Source: Rubellimicrobium mesophilum DSM 19309 (lineage in GTDB: Bacteria; Pseudomonadota; Alphaproteobacteria; Rhodobacterales; Rhodobacteraceae). From it: 64,000 bases of DNA. The stretch covers positions 62,001-126,000 of the forward strand of contig NZ_KK088593.1 of assembly GCF_000600335.2 (NCBI RefSeq). The letters are read 5' to 3'. Within the stretch, counting starts at the first letter, position 1; every line of letters begins with the position of its first letter. Below, in pieces: positions 19,328 through 28,605 of this stretch. A program made the position numbers and the translations under genes. The notes beneath the pieces were generated by a model, which searched no databases, was not told the origin of the DNA, and saw only the letters and a program-made list of their open reading frames with translations.

Positions 19328-20954
19328 ATGGACGGGGAGTTCGACTTCATCATCGTCGGGGCGGGATCGGCGGGCTGCGCGCTGGCCTATCGGCTTTCGG
19401 AGGACCCGGCCTGTCGGGTCCTCGTCGTCGAGGCCGGGGGGCACGACCGGCGCCTCTTCGTCCATATGCCGCTGGGCTACGGGAAGCTGTTCCACGACCC
19501 CTCGGTCAACTGGTGCTACCGGACCGAGCCCGACCCGGGGCTGAACGGCGTCGCGGACCACTGGCCGCGGGGAAAGATCGTCGGCGGGTCATCCTCGATC
19601 AACGCGATGGTGTGGATCCGCGGGCATCGCGCCGACTACGAGGACTGGAAGGCGGCCGGGAACCCCGGATGGGGGTGGGCGGACGTGCTGCCGGCCTTCA
19701 AGGCGCTGGAGGACAACGAGGCCGGCGCGGACGAGTGGCGGGGGACGGGCGGGCCGCTCCATGTCGGGGCGGGGAACCGGGACGTGCATCCGCTGATCCA
19801 CCGGGCGCTCGCGGCCTGCGAGCTGGCGGGGCTGCCCTTCAACCCGGACTTCAACGGGGCCCGCATGGAGGGTGCCGGGCTCTACCAGATGACGATCAAG
19901 GGCGGGCGGCGGATGAGCGCGGCGCGGGCTTTCCTGCGGCCGGCGCAGAGGCGAGGCAACGTCGCCCTGATGACCGGCGCCCATGCGACGCGCGTCCTCT
20001 TCGAAGGGCGACGCGCGGTGGGCGTGGAGCTCGTGCGCGGCGGGCGGACCATGAGCCTGAGGGCACGGCGCGAGGTGGTGCTGTCGGCGGGGGCGGTGGG
20101 GACGCCGCAGCTACTGATGCTGTCCGGGATCGGCGACGGGAACGCGCTGCGGGGGATGGGACTGCCGGTGGTGACGGCGAACCCGAACGTGGGCCGGCAC
20201 CTGAGCGACCACCAGGGGATCAACTACACCTGGCGGATGAAGCAAAGGACCTACAACGACATCCTGCGGCCCTGGTGGGGCAAGGCCTGGGTCGGGGCGA
20301 AGTGGATCACCACGGGGCGCGGGCCGCTGGGGATGTCGATCAACCACGGGGGCGGGTTCTTCCGGACGGACCGGGGGCTGAGCCGGCCCAACATGCAGCT
20401 CTACATGCAGGCCTTCTCGACGCTGATCCCGAGGGAAGGCGAGCGGCCGGTGCTCTCGCCCGACCCCTGGCCGGGGATGTCGCTGGGCCTCTCGAACTGT
20501 CGGCCGACGAGCCGGGGAGATCACGCTCCGCTCTCCCGACCCCTTCGCGCCGCCGCGCATCGTGGCGAATGCCTATGGCACCGAGGCGGACGTGCGGGAG
20601 ATGCTGGCGGCGGTGAAGATGCTGCGGCGGATCGCGGCGCAGGCGCCCTTCGCGGAGGTCGCGGCCGAGGAGCTGCGGCCGGGCGAGGGGGTGCGGACCG
20701 ACGAGGCGCTGATCGACGACCTGCGGGCGCGGTCGGGGACGGTCTACCACCCCTCCTGCACGGCGCGGATGGGGCCGGAGGCGGCCACGAGCGTGGTGGA
20801 CGCGCGGCTGCGGGTTCACGGGGTCGACGGGCTGCGGGTCGCGGACGCGAGCGTGTTCCCGACGCTGCCCGGCGGGAACACCAACGCGCCGAGCATCATG
20901 GTCGGCTGGCGGGCGGGGGAGATCGTGGGGGCGGAGGCCCGCGCTACTCCTTGA
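19328..20954 (+). pseudogene. GMC-family FAD oxidoreductase (choline dehydrogenase-like), single-base frameshift
   Basis: A flavoprotein that oxidises an alcohol; members include choline and alkanol dehydrogenases. The N-terminus has the FAD-binding motif IIVGAGSAGCALAYRL, then WPRGKIVGGSSSINAMVWIRG, and near the C-terminus TVYHPSCTARMG (active-site His) and GNTNAPSIMVGWRAGE. The last 145 residues (EITLRSPDPFAPPRIVANAY onward) are in another frame. The break is in CCGGGGAGA at 20511-20515; removing one G gives about 541 residues, normal for the family. Which alcohol it uses cannot be told. The 3' end overlaps the next leftward gene by 11 bp. Confidence 0.85.
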
Positions 20955-21180
20955 CGCGGACCTTGTAGACCCCCTCGGGCAGGTTCAGCGCGGCGCGGAG
21001 GTCGCGGATCTGGGCCATGGAGAGGGTGACCTTGACCACCTCGTCCCGGCGTTCGTCGTATTGCTCCACGGTGACGCATTCCTCGAAGAGGCAGATCGTC
21101 ACGTCCTCCTGAAGCGGGGCGGGGCCGTCGTCCACGAGGGTGACGACGGTGGCGTCGAAATCATGTTCGATGGTGAGCAT
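20944..21180 (-). CDS. Hypothetical small acidic protein
   Basis: A 78-residue soluble protein that I cannot assign. It is acidic, with FDATVVTLVDDGPAPLQED in the first half and an amphipathic helix VVKVTLSMAQIRDLRAALNL near the end, finishing KVRVKE. The shape suggests a small single-domain protein. The ATG at 21180 has no strong ribosome binding site. It lies between the oxidoreductase gene, which it overlaps tail to tail, and a divergent peptidase gene 153 bp away. Confidence 0.65.
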   Translation of the reverse strand: MLTIEHDFDATVVTLVDDGPAPLQEDVTICLFEECVTVEQYDERRDEVVKVTLSMAQIRDLRAALNLPEGVYKVRVKE

Positions 21181-21333
21181 GAGGCGGAGGGTAGGGCGGC
21201 GGCGCGGCGGGGGCAACCGCACCTTGGGCAGCGCGATGCCGATCTCGTGAACGATCCGTGTTCCGACTGGCAGCGGCCCGGCGGCTTCGCGTAGGTTAAG
21301 GGCTGCGTCGTTCCTCCAGCTTCCTCGGTTCCG

Positions 21334-22038
21334 ATGAGCCTGCGCCCCCTTGCCGCCCTGGCGGTCAGCCTGACCCTTGCCGCCTGCGCGCGCCCGGACC
21401 CCGTGATTCCTCCGGGAAGGACGCCGGAGGCGCAGGCGATGAGCTTCGTCGAGGTGGCGCGGCGGGTCGAGCCCGTGGCCGAGGTGGAGTGCCTGAGGAT
21501 GAACCCCGGCGCCAACTGCGACTTCCGCATCGTTGTGGACGACCGGCCCACCATGCCGCCCAACGCCTATCAGACGCTGGATTCGTCGGGGCGGCCGGTG
21601 CTGGCCTTCACGGCCGCCCTGATCGCCATAGTCCGCAACGGGGACGAGCTGGCCTTCGTCATGTCGCACGAGGCCTCGCATCACATCCTGGGGCACCTCG
21701 AGCGCATGGACCGGAACGCCTCGGAAGGCGCGGCGGCCTTCGGGCGGATCGCGCGGGAGACGGCGGGGGCGACGCCCGACCAGATCCGCGAGGCGGAGCT
21801 GCTGGGCGCGCAGGTGGGCGCGCGGAGCTACTCCAAGGAGTTCGAGCTGGAGGCCGACCGGTTCGGGACCCGGGTGGCGGCGGAGGCGGGGTTCGATCCG
21901 CTGCACGGGGCCGAGTTCTTCCTCCGCCTGCCCGATCCGGGCAACCGCTTGATGGGGACGCATCCGTCCAATGGGGAGCGGATCGCCACGGTGCAGTCGG
22001 CGGCGGCCGAGCTCGGCCTTGGGCCGTTCAGGCGGTGA
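21334..22038 (+). CDS. M48-family zinc metallopeptidase, lipoprotein
   Basis: A 234-residue membrane-anchored peptidase. The N-terminus ends in the lipobox LAAC (Cys at about residue 18), so it is a lipoprotein, probably at the periplasmic face. The zinc site is HEASHHILGH (HExxH), and the downstream glutamate ligand is in ELEADRFGTRVAAEAGFDP, as in M48 enzymes such as BepA/LoiP. THPSNGERI is the usual C-terminal family motif. The likely role is quality control of envelope proteins. Convergent with the hemolysin III gene, which it overlaps by 11 bp. Confidence 0.9.
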   Translation: MSLRPLAALAVSLTLAACARPDPVIPPGRTPEAQAMSFVEVARRVEPVAEVECLRMNPGANCDFRIVVDDRPTMPPNAYQTLDSSGRPVLAFTAALIAIVRNGDELAFVMSHEASHHILGHLERMDRNASEGAAAFGRIARETAGATPDQIREAELLGAQVGARSYSKEFELEADRFGTRVAAEAGFDPLHGAEFFLRLPDPGNRLMGTHPSNGERIATVQSAAAELGLGPFRR

Positions 22039-22681
22039 AGGTGCCGAGCGCGATGGCCGCGAAGAAGCAGCCGGAGGCGGCGAGCACGAAGGCGTGCCAG
22101 ATGGCGTTGGAGAATTTGAGGCTCTCCCAGGCGAAGAACACGACGCCCAGCGTGTAGAGCCCGCCCCCCACCAGCGTCAGCAGCAGCGCGGGCGGCGGCA
22201 GCGCGGCGGCGAGCGGCCAGAGGAGCAGGACGCCGAGCCAGCCCAGGCCCAGGTAGAGCGCGAGGCCGCGCCGGCCGGGCTCTCGCCAGAAGAACATCCG
22301 CGAGGCCGCCCCGAGGAGCGCCAGCGCCCAGATCAGCGCCAGCACCGCCCAGGCGAAGGCGCCGTTCACCAGGACGGCGAGCGGCGTGCAGGTGCCCGCG
22401 ATCTTGAGGTAGATCGCCGCATGGTCGATGCGCCGGAGCGTGGGGCGGACGTGCTCCCACGGGGTCATGTGGTAGCAGGCCGAAGCCACGAAGGTGCCCA
22501 TGAGCGCGAGGCCGTAGACCGCCACCGCGAGGGCCCGGCCGCTGTCGGCGTGCAGCATGGCGAAGGTGGTCAGGATCGTGGCCCCGGCCAAGGCGAAAGT
22601 GACGCCGATCGCGTGGACGACGCCGTCGGCGATGCGCTCGGATCGGGCGTAGGCGGGGTAGGCGGAGGGCGCGTGCTCCAT
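22028..22681 (-). CDS. Hemolysin III family (PAQR) membrane protein
   Basis: A 217-residue seven-helix protein of the YqfA/HlyIII family. Family metal-site motifs are present: ERIADGVVHAIG at the N-terminus, SACYHMTPWEHVRPTLRRIDHAAIYL with Ser-x3-His and the conserved Asp-His, and FSNAIWHAFVLAASGCFF near the end with the third His. The role in bacteria is unclear despite the name. I start at ATG 22681, because the family pattern begins soon after it; upstream sequence in the same frame is not family-like. Confidence 0.88.
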   Translation of the reverse strand: MEHAPSAYPAYARSERIADGVVHAIGVTFALAGATILTTFAMLHADSGRALAVAVYGLALMGTFVASACYHMTPWEHVRPTLRRIDHAAIYLKIAGTCTPLAVLVNGAFAWAVLALIWALALLGAASRMFFWREPGRRGLALYLGLGWLGVLLLWPLAAALPPPALLLTLVGGGLYTLGVVFFAWESLKFSNAIWHAFVLAASGCFFAAIALGTFTA

Positions 22682-22934
22682 GGGCAACCCGGTTCGGTCG
22701 GGGACGCCCGGAGTGGGGCGCCCGGAATGTTGTCGGCGGGACGAGGTGTCATGCGGATAACGCGGTCCCGGCCCGCTCGGGTCCCTGCCGGGCAACGATC
22801 TCTGGATCGGATCGCGCCGTGACGGAGCGGAGGTCCCGACGACCTTCCGAGCGCCGAGGCGGCACCGAGTCGAGGGCGCGATCCCAGGTGCCGGGCCGCC
22901 GAGTCCTGGCGACGGGACCCAGGCGGGCCGGGCG

Positions 22935-24503
22935 TCAGGCCTGCCCGGGAGAGGGCGGCGCCACCCGATCCCCGAGTGGCGCCCGGGCGGCCTGCGGCCA
23001 GGCGGGCGCGGCCATGACGGCGTCGCGTCCGGAGGCCTTGGCGGCGTAGAGGGCGCCGTCGGCGCGGGCCAGGAGGTCGTCGGGCGTCAGGCCGGCGCGG
23101 AGATCCTCGGCGGCGGCGGCGGCCACGCCGATGGATAGCGTGACCCGGACGCGGAGCGGCTTCGGCTCCGAAGGCTCGGACGCGAGGGCGGCGAAGCTCT
23201 GGGGCGCGACGCAGAAGGCAGGCGCGGCGTGGCCGAGGTCGATGACGAAGGGCCGGTCGGCGACGGCGCGGCGCAGGCGCTCGGCCGTGGCGCAGGCCTC
23301 GTCCAGCGTGGCGCCGGGGAGAGCGGCGAGGAACTCCTCCCCCCCGATGCGGGCCAGGAGGTCGCCGGCGCGGAGGCCCGAGCGGAGGCGGCGCCCGACC
23401 TCGATCAGGACGCGGTTGCCGGTGGCATGGCCGTAGCGGTCGTTGAAGGACTTGAAGTGGTCGATGTCGAGCATCAGCACGGCCAGGTGGCCGCCGTCGC
23501 GGCGGGTGGACTCCGCCATGCGCCGGAGCTCGGGGTCGGCGTGGTGCAGGTTGTGCAGCCCCGTCAGCGGGTCGGTCAGGGCGGCGCGAAGCTGCGAGCG
23601 GATCTGGTCCCGCTGGCGTTCGGCCTGGGCCCGGCGGCCGAGGAGGGCCCGGGCTCGCAGGGCGATCTCCTCCGGCCCCACGGGCCCGACGGCCACGTCG
23701 CCGGCCCCGAGATCGAGCGCGAGGGCCGCCGTCTCCACCGCGCAGGCGGGCAGGAGGACGAGGGTCGCCGCGTCGCGGGTGGCCGGGCGGCCCCGCAGGT
23801 CGGCGATGGAGGCGAGGAGGGCCGCGCCCTGGGCGAGGTCCCCCGCGAGGCCCAGCCCGTCGACCACCACGAGGTCCGGGGCGCGCGGGGCGGCGACGGA
23901 CGGGACGCCCTCGTTCCGGAGGGGGATCGCCTCGGCGCCGAGGCGCAGGGCGAGGTCGTCGACCGGCGAGGGGCCCGCCGCGGGAGCGGGCGACAGCAGA
24001 GCCAGGCGGAGGCGCTGCCCGTCCCCCCGGCGGGACGAGGGAGCGGAGACGAACGGCGTCGCCCCTTCGGCCAGGCCGTGACTGAGCGGTATGGCGACCT
24101 CGGCGGGCGAGTCGTGGAGGGCCTCGCGGTGGCGCAGGAGGCTGCGGAGCCGGGCCTGGAGCACCCGGGGAGCGGTGTCGCGGTCGGTCGCCTCCTCCGC
24201 CCCGGCGCGGAGCGCGGCGAGGCGCAGGTCCGGCCGATCGACCGGCACCAGGGCGATGACCGGCAGGGACGGGAGGCCCGGACGCGCGCGCATCCGGCGA
24301 AGGGCATCGAGCGCCTCCTCCTCGGGCCCTCCGAGGTCGAGCAACGCGAGGCCCAGCCCCTCGTCGCCAGCCCGGGCGGGGAGACGGGCGGGGTCGTCCA
24401 TCTCCCTCACCTCCCCAGGGGCGAGGGCCAGCGCGGCCCTGAGGGCGTCCCTTCGGGACGGCTCCCTATCGACGATCACGACGTGGCGACCCATCTCTTC
24501 CAT
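22935..24503 (-). CDS. PleD-like diguanylate cyclase with two degenerate receiver domains
   Basis: A 522-residue protein that probably makes cyclic di-GMP from two GTP. Two N-terminal receiver-like domains are visible (about 5-125, with VIVDREPSRRD and the possible phosphoacceptor in LLDLGG; and about 165-295, with VVVDGLGLAG), followed by a GGDEF domain at about 310-490. The active site reads GGEEF, which is competent in the family, and an RAGD product-inhibition I-site lies five residues before it. The layout matches Caulobacter PleD. The gene is divergent from a DUF3572 gene, a neighbour arrangement common in this family of bacteria. Confidence 0.9.
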   Translation of the reverse strand: MEEMGRHVVIVDREPSRRDALRAALALAPGEVREMDDPARLPARAGDEGLGLALLDLGGPEEEALDALRRMRARPGLPSLPVIALVPVDRPDLRLAALRAGAEEATDRDTAPRVLQARLRSLLRHREALHDSPAEVAIPLSHGLAEGATPFVSAPSSRRGDGQRLRLALLSPAPAAGPSPVDDLALRLGAEAIPLRNEGVPSVAAPRAPDLVVVDGLGLAGDLAQGAALLASIADLRGRPATRDAATLVLLPACAVETAALALDLGAGDVAVGPVGPEEIALRARALLGRRAQAERQRDQIRSQLRAALTDPLTGLHNLHHADPELRRMAESTRRDGGHLAVLMLDIDHFKSFNDRYGHATGNRVLIEVGRRLRSGLRAGDLLARIGGEEFLAALPGATLDEACATAERLRRAVADRPFVIDLGHAAPAFCVAPQSFAALASEPSEPKPLRVRVTLSIGVAAAAAEDLRAGLTPDDLLARADGALYAAKASGRDAVMAAPAWPQAARAPLGDRVAPPSPGQA

Positions 24504-24588
24504 CCTTTGTCGGCCATCGCCCCTGTCCCTTTCGACTAGGTTCCGACAAAAAGGTTAAGAAATCCTTTCCAGCCGGGTGAGCCCATTC

Positions 24589-24867
24589 ATGAACCTTGAC
24601 CGTGCAGAAACCATAGCGCTCCAGGCCCTGGCCTGGATCGCCGCCGACGAAGAACTCCTGCCGCAACTGGCGGGCGCCACGGGAATGAGCTTGGGGGACG
24701 CCAAGGAGCGAGCGCAAGACCCTGCTTTCCTTGCAGGAATACTCGAGTTCCTTTGCATGGAGGACCGCTGGATCCAGCGCTTCTGCGACGAGCACGGGCT
24801 GCCCTACGACGCGCCGATGAAGGCGCTCATGGCGCTTCCGGGCCAGCAGCGGGGCGAGTGGCCCTAA
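24589..24867 (+). CDS. DUF3572 family protein
   Basis: A 92-residue soluble helical protein. The order ETIALQALAWIAADEELLPQL, then GMSLGDAKERAQDPAFLAGILEFL, then DRWIQRFCDEHGLPYD matches DUF3572, an alphaproteobacterial family of unknown function. I use ATG at 24589; the GTG at 24577 would add four residues. It lies between a diguanylate cyclase (divergent) and a HAD hydrolase gene (same strand, 40 bp). Confidence 0.85.
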   Translation: MNLDRAETIALQALAWIAADEELLPQLAGATGMSLGDAKERAQDPAFLAGILEFLCMEDRWIQRFCDEHGLPYDAPMKALMALPGQQRGEWP

Positions 24868-24907
24868 CTTTAAGACAGGGTCCGAAACTGAGGCAGGGAT
24901 CGGCGGG

Positions 24908-25606
24908 ATGACGCTCATCAAAGGTATCGTGTTCGACAAGGACGGCACGCTCTTCGACTTCCAGGCGACCTGGGGGGCCTGGAGCCGCGAGATGATCCTG
25001 GCCGAGTCGGGGGGCGATCCGGCGATGGTCGCGCGCCTGGCCGACTCGTTGGGATACGACATGGGGACGGGGCGATTCCGGCCGGACAGCGTGGTCATCG
25101 CCTCGACCGTGGAAACCGTGGCCGAGCGCATCCTCGACGTGCTGCCAGAGCTGGACAAGGACGCGCTCATTGCCCGGATGAACGCGCGGGCGGCCGAGGC
25201 GCCGCAGGTCGAGGTGCCCCGGCTTCGCGAGGCGCTGGAGCGGCTTGCGGGGATGGGGATCTCGCTCGGGATCGCGACCAACGACACCGAGGCGCCGGCT
25301 CGCGCGCATTTGCAGGCGGCCGGGGTCGAGGAGATGTTCGGCTTCATCGCGGGCTACGACAGCGGCCACGGCGGCAAGCCGGGACCGGGTCAGCTCCTGG
25401 CCTTCGCGGAGGCGGCGGGGCTTCGGCCCGGGGCCTGCGCCATGGTGGGGGACAGCCTGCACGACCTCGCCGCCGCGCGGACGGCGGGGATGGTCGGGGT
25501 CGGCGTGCTGACCGGCGTCGCGGGGCGCGCGACGCTGGAGCCGGCGGCCGACGTGGTGCTGGGGTCCATCGCGGAGTTGCCGGACTGGATCGCGGCTCAG
25601 GGCTGA
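24908..25606 (+). CDS. HAD-family hydrolase, phosphoglycolate-phosphatase-like
   Basis: A 232-residue phosphatase. All four HAD motifs are present: FDKDGTLFD (nucleophile Asp), ATNDTEAP (motif II), GKPGPG with the motif III lysine, and MVGDSLHDLAAARTAG (metal-binding Asp). The cap domain lies between residues about 17 and 90. Close relatives hydrolyse phosphoglycolate or similar small phosphate esters; the exact substrate is open. It is on the same strand as DUF3572 and overlaps the next convergent gene by 10 bp. Confidence 0.9.
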   Translation: MTLIKGIVFDKDGTLFDFQATWGAWSREMILAESGGDPAMVARLADSLGYDMGTGRFRPDSVVIASTVETVAERILDVLPELDKDALIARMNARAAEAPQVEVPRLREALERLAGMGISLGIATNDTEAPARAHLQAAGVEEMFGFIAGYDSGHGGKPGPGQLLAFAEAAGLRPGACAMVGDSLHDLAAARTAGMVGVGVLTGVAGRATLEPAADVVLGSIAELPDWIAAQG

Positions 25607-26103
25607 AGGGCGGCGCGGAGGCGGGCGGCGAGGACCTCGAGCTCCGCGCGCCGGGGCCTGGGGCGGTCGAGCAGCACGAGGGGGAGCGTCCGGCCGCGCA
25701 GCACGAGGACGAGCTGGAGCCGGTCGCCGCCGTCGGTGTCGTAGTCCTTGCGGAGCGCGACCTCCTCGATGTCCTCGAAGGGGATGCGACGGCCCCAGCG
25801 GCCAAGCCAGCGGGCGCGGCCGGTGTCGATCACCAGGCGGGCCATGGGGTCGACGCGGATCTCGCGCTCGGGCCCGAGGAGGGCGGCGGCGGCGAGGAGG
25901 ACGCTGATCGTGGCGGCCCCAAGCACGATGGGGCCGAGGATGAGCAGCCCCGCGACGCTCAGGATCGCGGGCCAGGGCTCGATCGCCAGCTCCCGGACCG
26001 CCATGAGCGGGACCGGCGCGAAAAGGCCGAAGAGCGCCCGTTCGACCGGGTTGAGGGTTTGCCGGCTCAGGAGCCAAGAACCGTCGGCGGACTGGTCTTC
26101 CAT
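25597..26103 (-). CDS. Hypothetical membrane protein
   Basis: A 168-residue protein that I cannot place in a named family. Two adjacent hydrophobic helices occupy about residues 22-75 (ending ATISVLLAAAALLG), followed by a soluble region with REIRVDPMARLVIDTG and IPFEDIEEVALRKDYD that resembles a small PH-like beta domain. This would be a membrane-anchored cytoplasmic domain. Start ATG at 26103; upstream in-frame Met is less likely because the region is Arg/His-rich and not protein-like. Confidence 0.7.
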   Translation of the reverse strand: MEDQSADGSWLLSRQTLNPVERALFGLFAPVPLMAVRELAIEPWPAILSVAGLLILGPIVLGAATISVLLAAAALLGPEREIRVDPMARLVIDTGRARWLGRWGRRIPFEDIEEVALRKDYDTDGGDRLQLVLVLRGRTLPLVLLDRPRPRRAELEVLAARLRAALQP

Positions 26104-26228
26104 GCACCGAGGATGGCAGGGCCGCGTGTCGCCACGATGACAGGAAAGCGACCTTCCTTGTCGCATCGGGGTCCGACCGCCGGACGCCGGGGTGTCAGTC
26201 TCGCGACCGAGACCAAGGGAGACCTCAC

Positions 26229-27806
26229 ATGGCCGACGACCTGCTCGATGCCGCCGCCCCCGCCCGCAAGCGTCGCGCCGGAGGGCGGGCCGGGAATGCC
26301 GCGCGGCGGGGCGGGCATGTCATGGAGCAGATGCCCTGGCGCATCCCCGTCAACCACGACCGTCCCATCGAGCCTCTGGACGAGTCCGGGGTGGAGGCGA
26401 TCCACGACGGGGCCATGCGCATCCTCGAGGAGATCGGGATCGAGTTCCTGAACGAGGAGGCGCTCGGGCTGTTCCGGCAGGCGGGGTGCAAGGTGGAGGG
26501 CACCAACGTCCGCATGGGGCGGGACTGGGTGATAGAGATGGTCCGGCGCGCGCCCTCGGAGTTCACCATCACGCCGCGCAACCCCGAGAGGGAGCTGCCC
26601 ATCGGGGGCCGCCACCTGCTGTTCGGGAACGTGTCCTCGCCGCCGAACTACTGGGATCTGGAGACCGGGCGGAAGGTGCCCGGGACGCGCGCCCATTGCG
26701 CGAACCTGTTCCGGCTGACGCAGCACTTCAACTGCATCCACTTCGCGGGCGGCTACCCGGTCGAGCCCGTCGATATCCACCCGAGCGTCCGGCATCTCGA
26801 CGTGCTGTTCGACAAGCTGACGATCACCGACAAGGTCGCGCACGCCTATTCGCTCGGGAAGGAGCGGGTCGAGGACGCGATGGAGATGGTGCGGATCGCC
26901 GGCGGCCTGTCGGAGGAGGAGTTCCGCGCCAAGCCCCGGATGTATACCAACATCAACTCGACCTCGCCGCTCAAGCACGACCAGCCGATGATCGACGGCT
27001 GCCTTCGGATGATCCGGCGGGGGCAGGCGGTGATCGTGACGCCCTTCACGCTGGCCGGAGCCATGGCGCCGGTGACCATGGCGGGGGCTGTCGCGCTGAG
27101 CATCGCCGAGGCGCTGTCGGCCATCGCGCTGTTCCAGTGGGTCGCGCCCGGCTGCCCTTGCGTGATCGGCACCTTCACCTCGAACGTCGACATGAAGAGC
27201 GGCGCGCCCGCCTTCGGGACGCCGGAATACATGCGCGCCACGCAGATGACCGGGCAGTTGGCGCGGTTCTACGGGCTGCCGATGCGGGCCTCGGGCACCT
27301 GCGCGGCGAACGTCCCGGACGGGCAGGCGATGTGGGAGACCTGCAACTCGCTCTGGTCGGCGGTCCAGTCGCGCACGAACATCGTCTACCACGCGGCCGG
27401 CTGGCTGGAGGGGGGCCTGATCGCCTCGCCCGAGAAGTTCGTGATGGACTGCGAGGTCCTGCAGATGATCCAGCGGTACATGGAGCCCGAGGTCTGGGCG
27501 ACCGGGCCTGACGAGATCGCGCTCGACGCGATCCGCGAGGTCGGGTCCAAGGGCCATTACTTCGGCATCCAGCACACGCAGGACCGCTACGCGACGGCCT
27601 TCTACCAGCCCTTCGTGTCGGACTGGCGCAACTATGAAGCCTGGGAGGTGGCGGGCAGCGTTTGGACGCAGGAGCGCGCCCATCGGCTCTACAAGGAGAT
27701 CATCGCCGAGTTCGAGGAGCCGCCCATGGACTCGGGCACTCGGGAGGAGCTGGCGGAGTTCGTCGCGCGGCGCAAGGGCGAGGGCGGGGCGCCGACGGAT
27801 TTCTGA
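26229..27806 (+). CDS. MttB-like trimethylamine methyltransferase family protein, non-pyrrolysine
   Basis: A 525-residue TIM-barrel methyltransferase homologous to MttB/MtgB. These enzymes move a methyl group from a quaternary or tertiary amine to a corrinoid protein. Signatures include the N-terminal helix HDGAMRILEEIGIEF, FGNVSSPPNYWDLETGR, TPFTLAGAMAPVTMAGAV and IVYHAAGWLEGGLIASPEK. The frame has no internal stop, so unlike archaeal MttB there is no pyrrolysine codon; such members can use glycine betaine or other amines. No corrinoid-protein gene is adjacent, so the methyl acceptor is not evident. A Lys/Arg-rich 35-residue N-terminal extension precedes the domain. Confidence 0.87.
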   Translation: MADDLLDAAAPARKRRAGGRAGNAARRGGHVMEQMPWRIPVNHDRPIEPLDESGVEAIHDGAMRILEEIGIEFLNEEALGLFRQAGCKVEGTNVRMGRDWVIEMVRRAPSEFTITPRNPERELPIGGRHLLFGNVSSPPNYWDLETGRKVPGTRAHCANLFRLTQHFNCIHFAGGYPVEPVDIHPSVRHLDVLFDKLTITDKVAHAYSLGKERVEDAMEMVRIAGGLSEEEFRAKPRMYTNINSTSPLKHDQPMIDGCLRMIRRGQAVIVTPFTLAGAMAPVTMAGAVALSIAEALSAIALFQWVAPGCPCVIGTFTSNVDMKSGAPAFGTPEYMRATQMTGQLARFYGLPMRASGTCAANVPDGQAMWETCNSLWSAVQSRTNIVYHAAGWLEGGLIASPEKFVMDCEVLQMIQRYMEPEVWATGPDEIALDAIREVGSKGHYFGIQHTQDRYATAFYQPFVSDWRNYEAWEVAGSVWTQERAHRLYKEIIAEFEEPPMDSGTREELAEFVARRKGEGGAPTDF

Positions 27807-27880
27807 GCCTGGCCCAAGCAGCGGCCGAGGGTTCGCCGTCGGCCTGTGGTGCACTCACGTTCTCGTGATCGCATTTTCTT

Positions 27881-27907
27881 GAGGGCGCTGAAACTCAGCG
27901 CTCCCTC
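27881..27907. terminator. Stem-loop between the methyltransferase and fasciclin genes
   Basis: GAGGGCGCTGA at 27881-27891 pairs with TCAGCGCTCCCTC at 27895-27907, with a two-base bulge and an AAC loop. It has no T run. It lies 75 bp after the methyltransferase stop and 70 bp before the fasciclin start, so it could end the first transcript or stabilise the second. Confidence 0.4.
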
Positions 27908-27978
27908 CCGCCGTGGCTTCGGTCGTTCCCGGGGACGAACCCGGGCGATCCAGTCACGAAGTCAGGGAGACCGACACC

Positions 27979-28533
27979 ATGAAGACCCTTCTTGCCGCCA
28001 CCGCCATGGCCCTTCTGGGCAGCGTCGCCTTCGCCCAGGACAACCCGATGGTCGGAGGCGCGGAGATGCCGGCCACCAACGACATCGTCACCAACGCGAT
28101 GAACTCGGCCGACCATACGACGCTGGTCGCCGCCGTGCAGGCGGCGGGCCTGGTCGAGACGCTGCAGGGCGAGGGGCCGTTCACGGTCTTCGCGCCGACC
28201 AACGAAGCCTTCGCGGCGCTGCCCGAGGGGACGGTGGATACCCTCCTCAAGCCCGAGAACAAGGAGATGCTCACCCAGGTCCTGACCTGCCACGTCGTGG
28301 CCGGCGACGTGACCTCGGCGCAACTCATGCAGATGATCACCGACGGCGGCGGCAAGGCGATGCTCGACACGGTCGGGGGCTGCCCGCTGACCGCCACGAT
28401 GAACGCGGCCGGCGATGGCATCGTCGTCACCGACGAGAACGGCACCGCCGCCAACGTCACCATCCCCGACGTGAAGCAGTCGAACGGCGAGATCCACGTC
28501 ATCGACGCGGTCCTCACCCCCAAGGCGTCCTGA
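27979..28533 (+). CDS. Fasciclin-domain secreted protein, first of a tandem pair
   Basis: A 184-residue exported protein: a Sec signal peptide (MKTLLAATAMALLGSVAFAQ), a short linker (NPMVGGAEM) and one fasciclin (FAS1) domain. The domain has the family H1 motif FTVFAPTNEAFAALP and the H2-like segment IHVIDAVLTP. FAS1 domains mediate adhesion between cells or to matrix; in Rhodobacteraceae the role is unknown. The next gene encodes a close paralog with the same linker, so this is a recent-looking tandem duplication. Confidence 0.93.
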   Translation: MKTLLAATAMALLGSVAFAQDNPMVGGAEMPATNDIVTNAMNSADHTTLVAAVQAAGLVETLQGEGPFTVFAPTNEAFAALPEGTVDTLLKPENKEMLTQVLTCHVVAGDVTSAQLMQMITDGGGKAMLDTVGGCPLTATMNAAGDGIVVTDENGTAANVTIPDVKQSNGEIHVIDAVLTPKAS

Positions 28534-28605
28534 CGAGTGCGGGGGCCGGGCCATGACGGCGCCGGCCCCGTTTCTCGCCCGATCCGAATCCCAGGAGATC
28601 ACAAG

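Noticed and set aside
26229..27806. A pyrrolysine codon in the MttB homolog
   Set aside because: The frame has no internal TAG.
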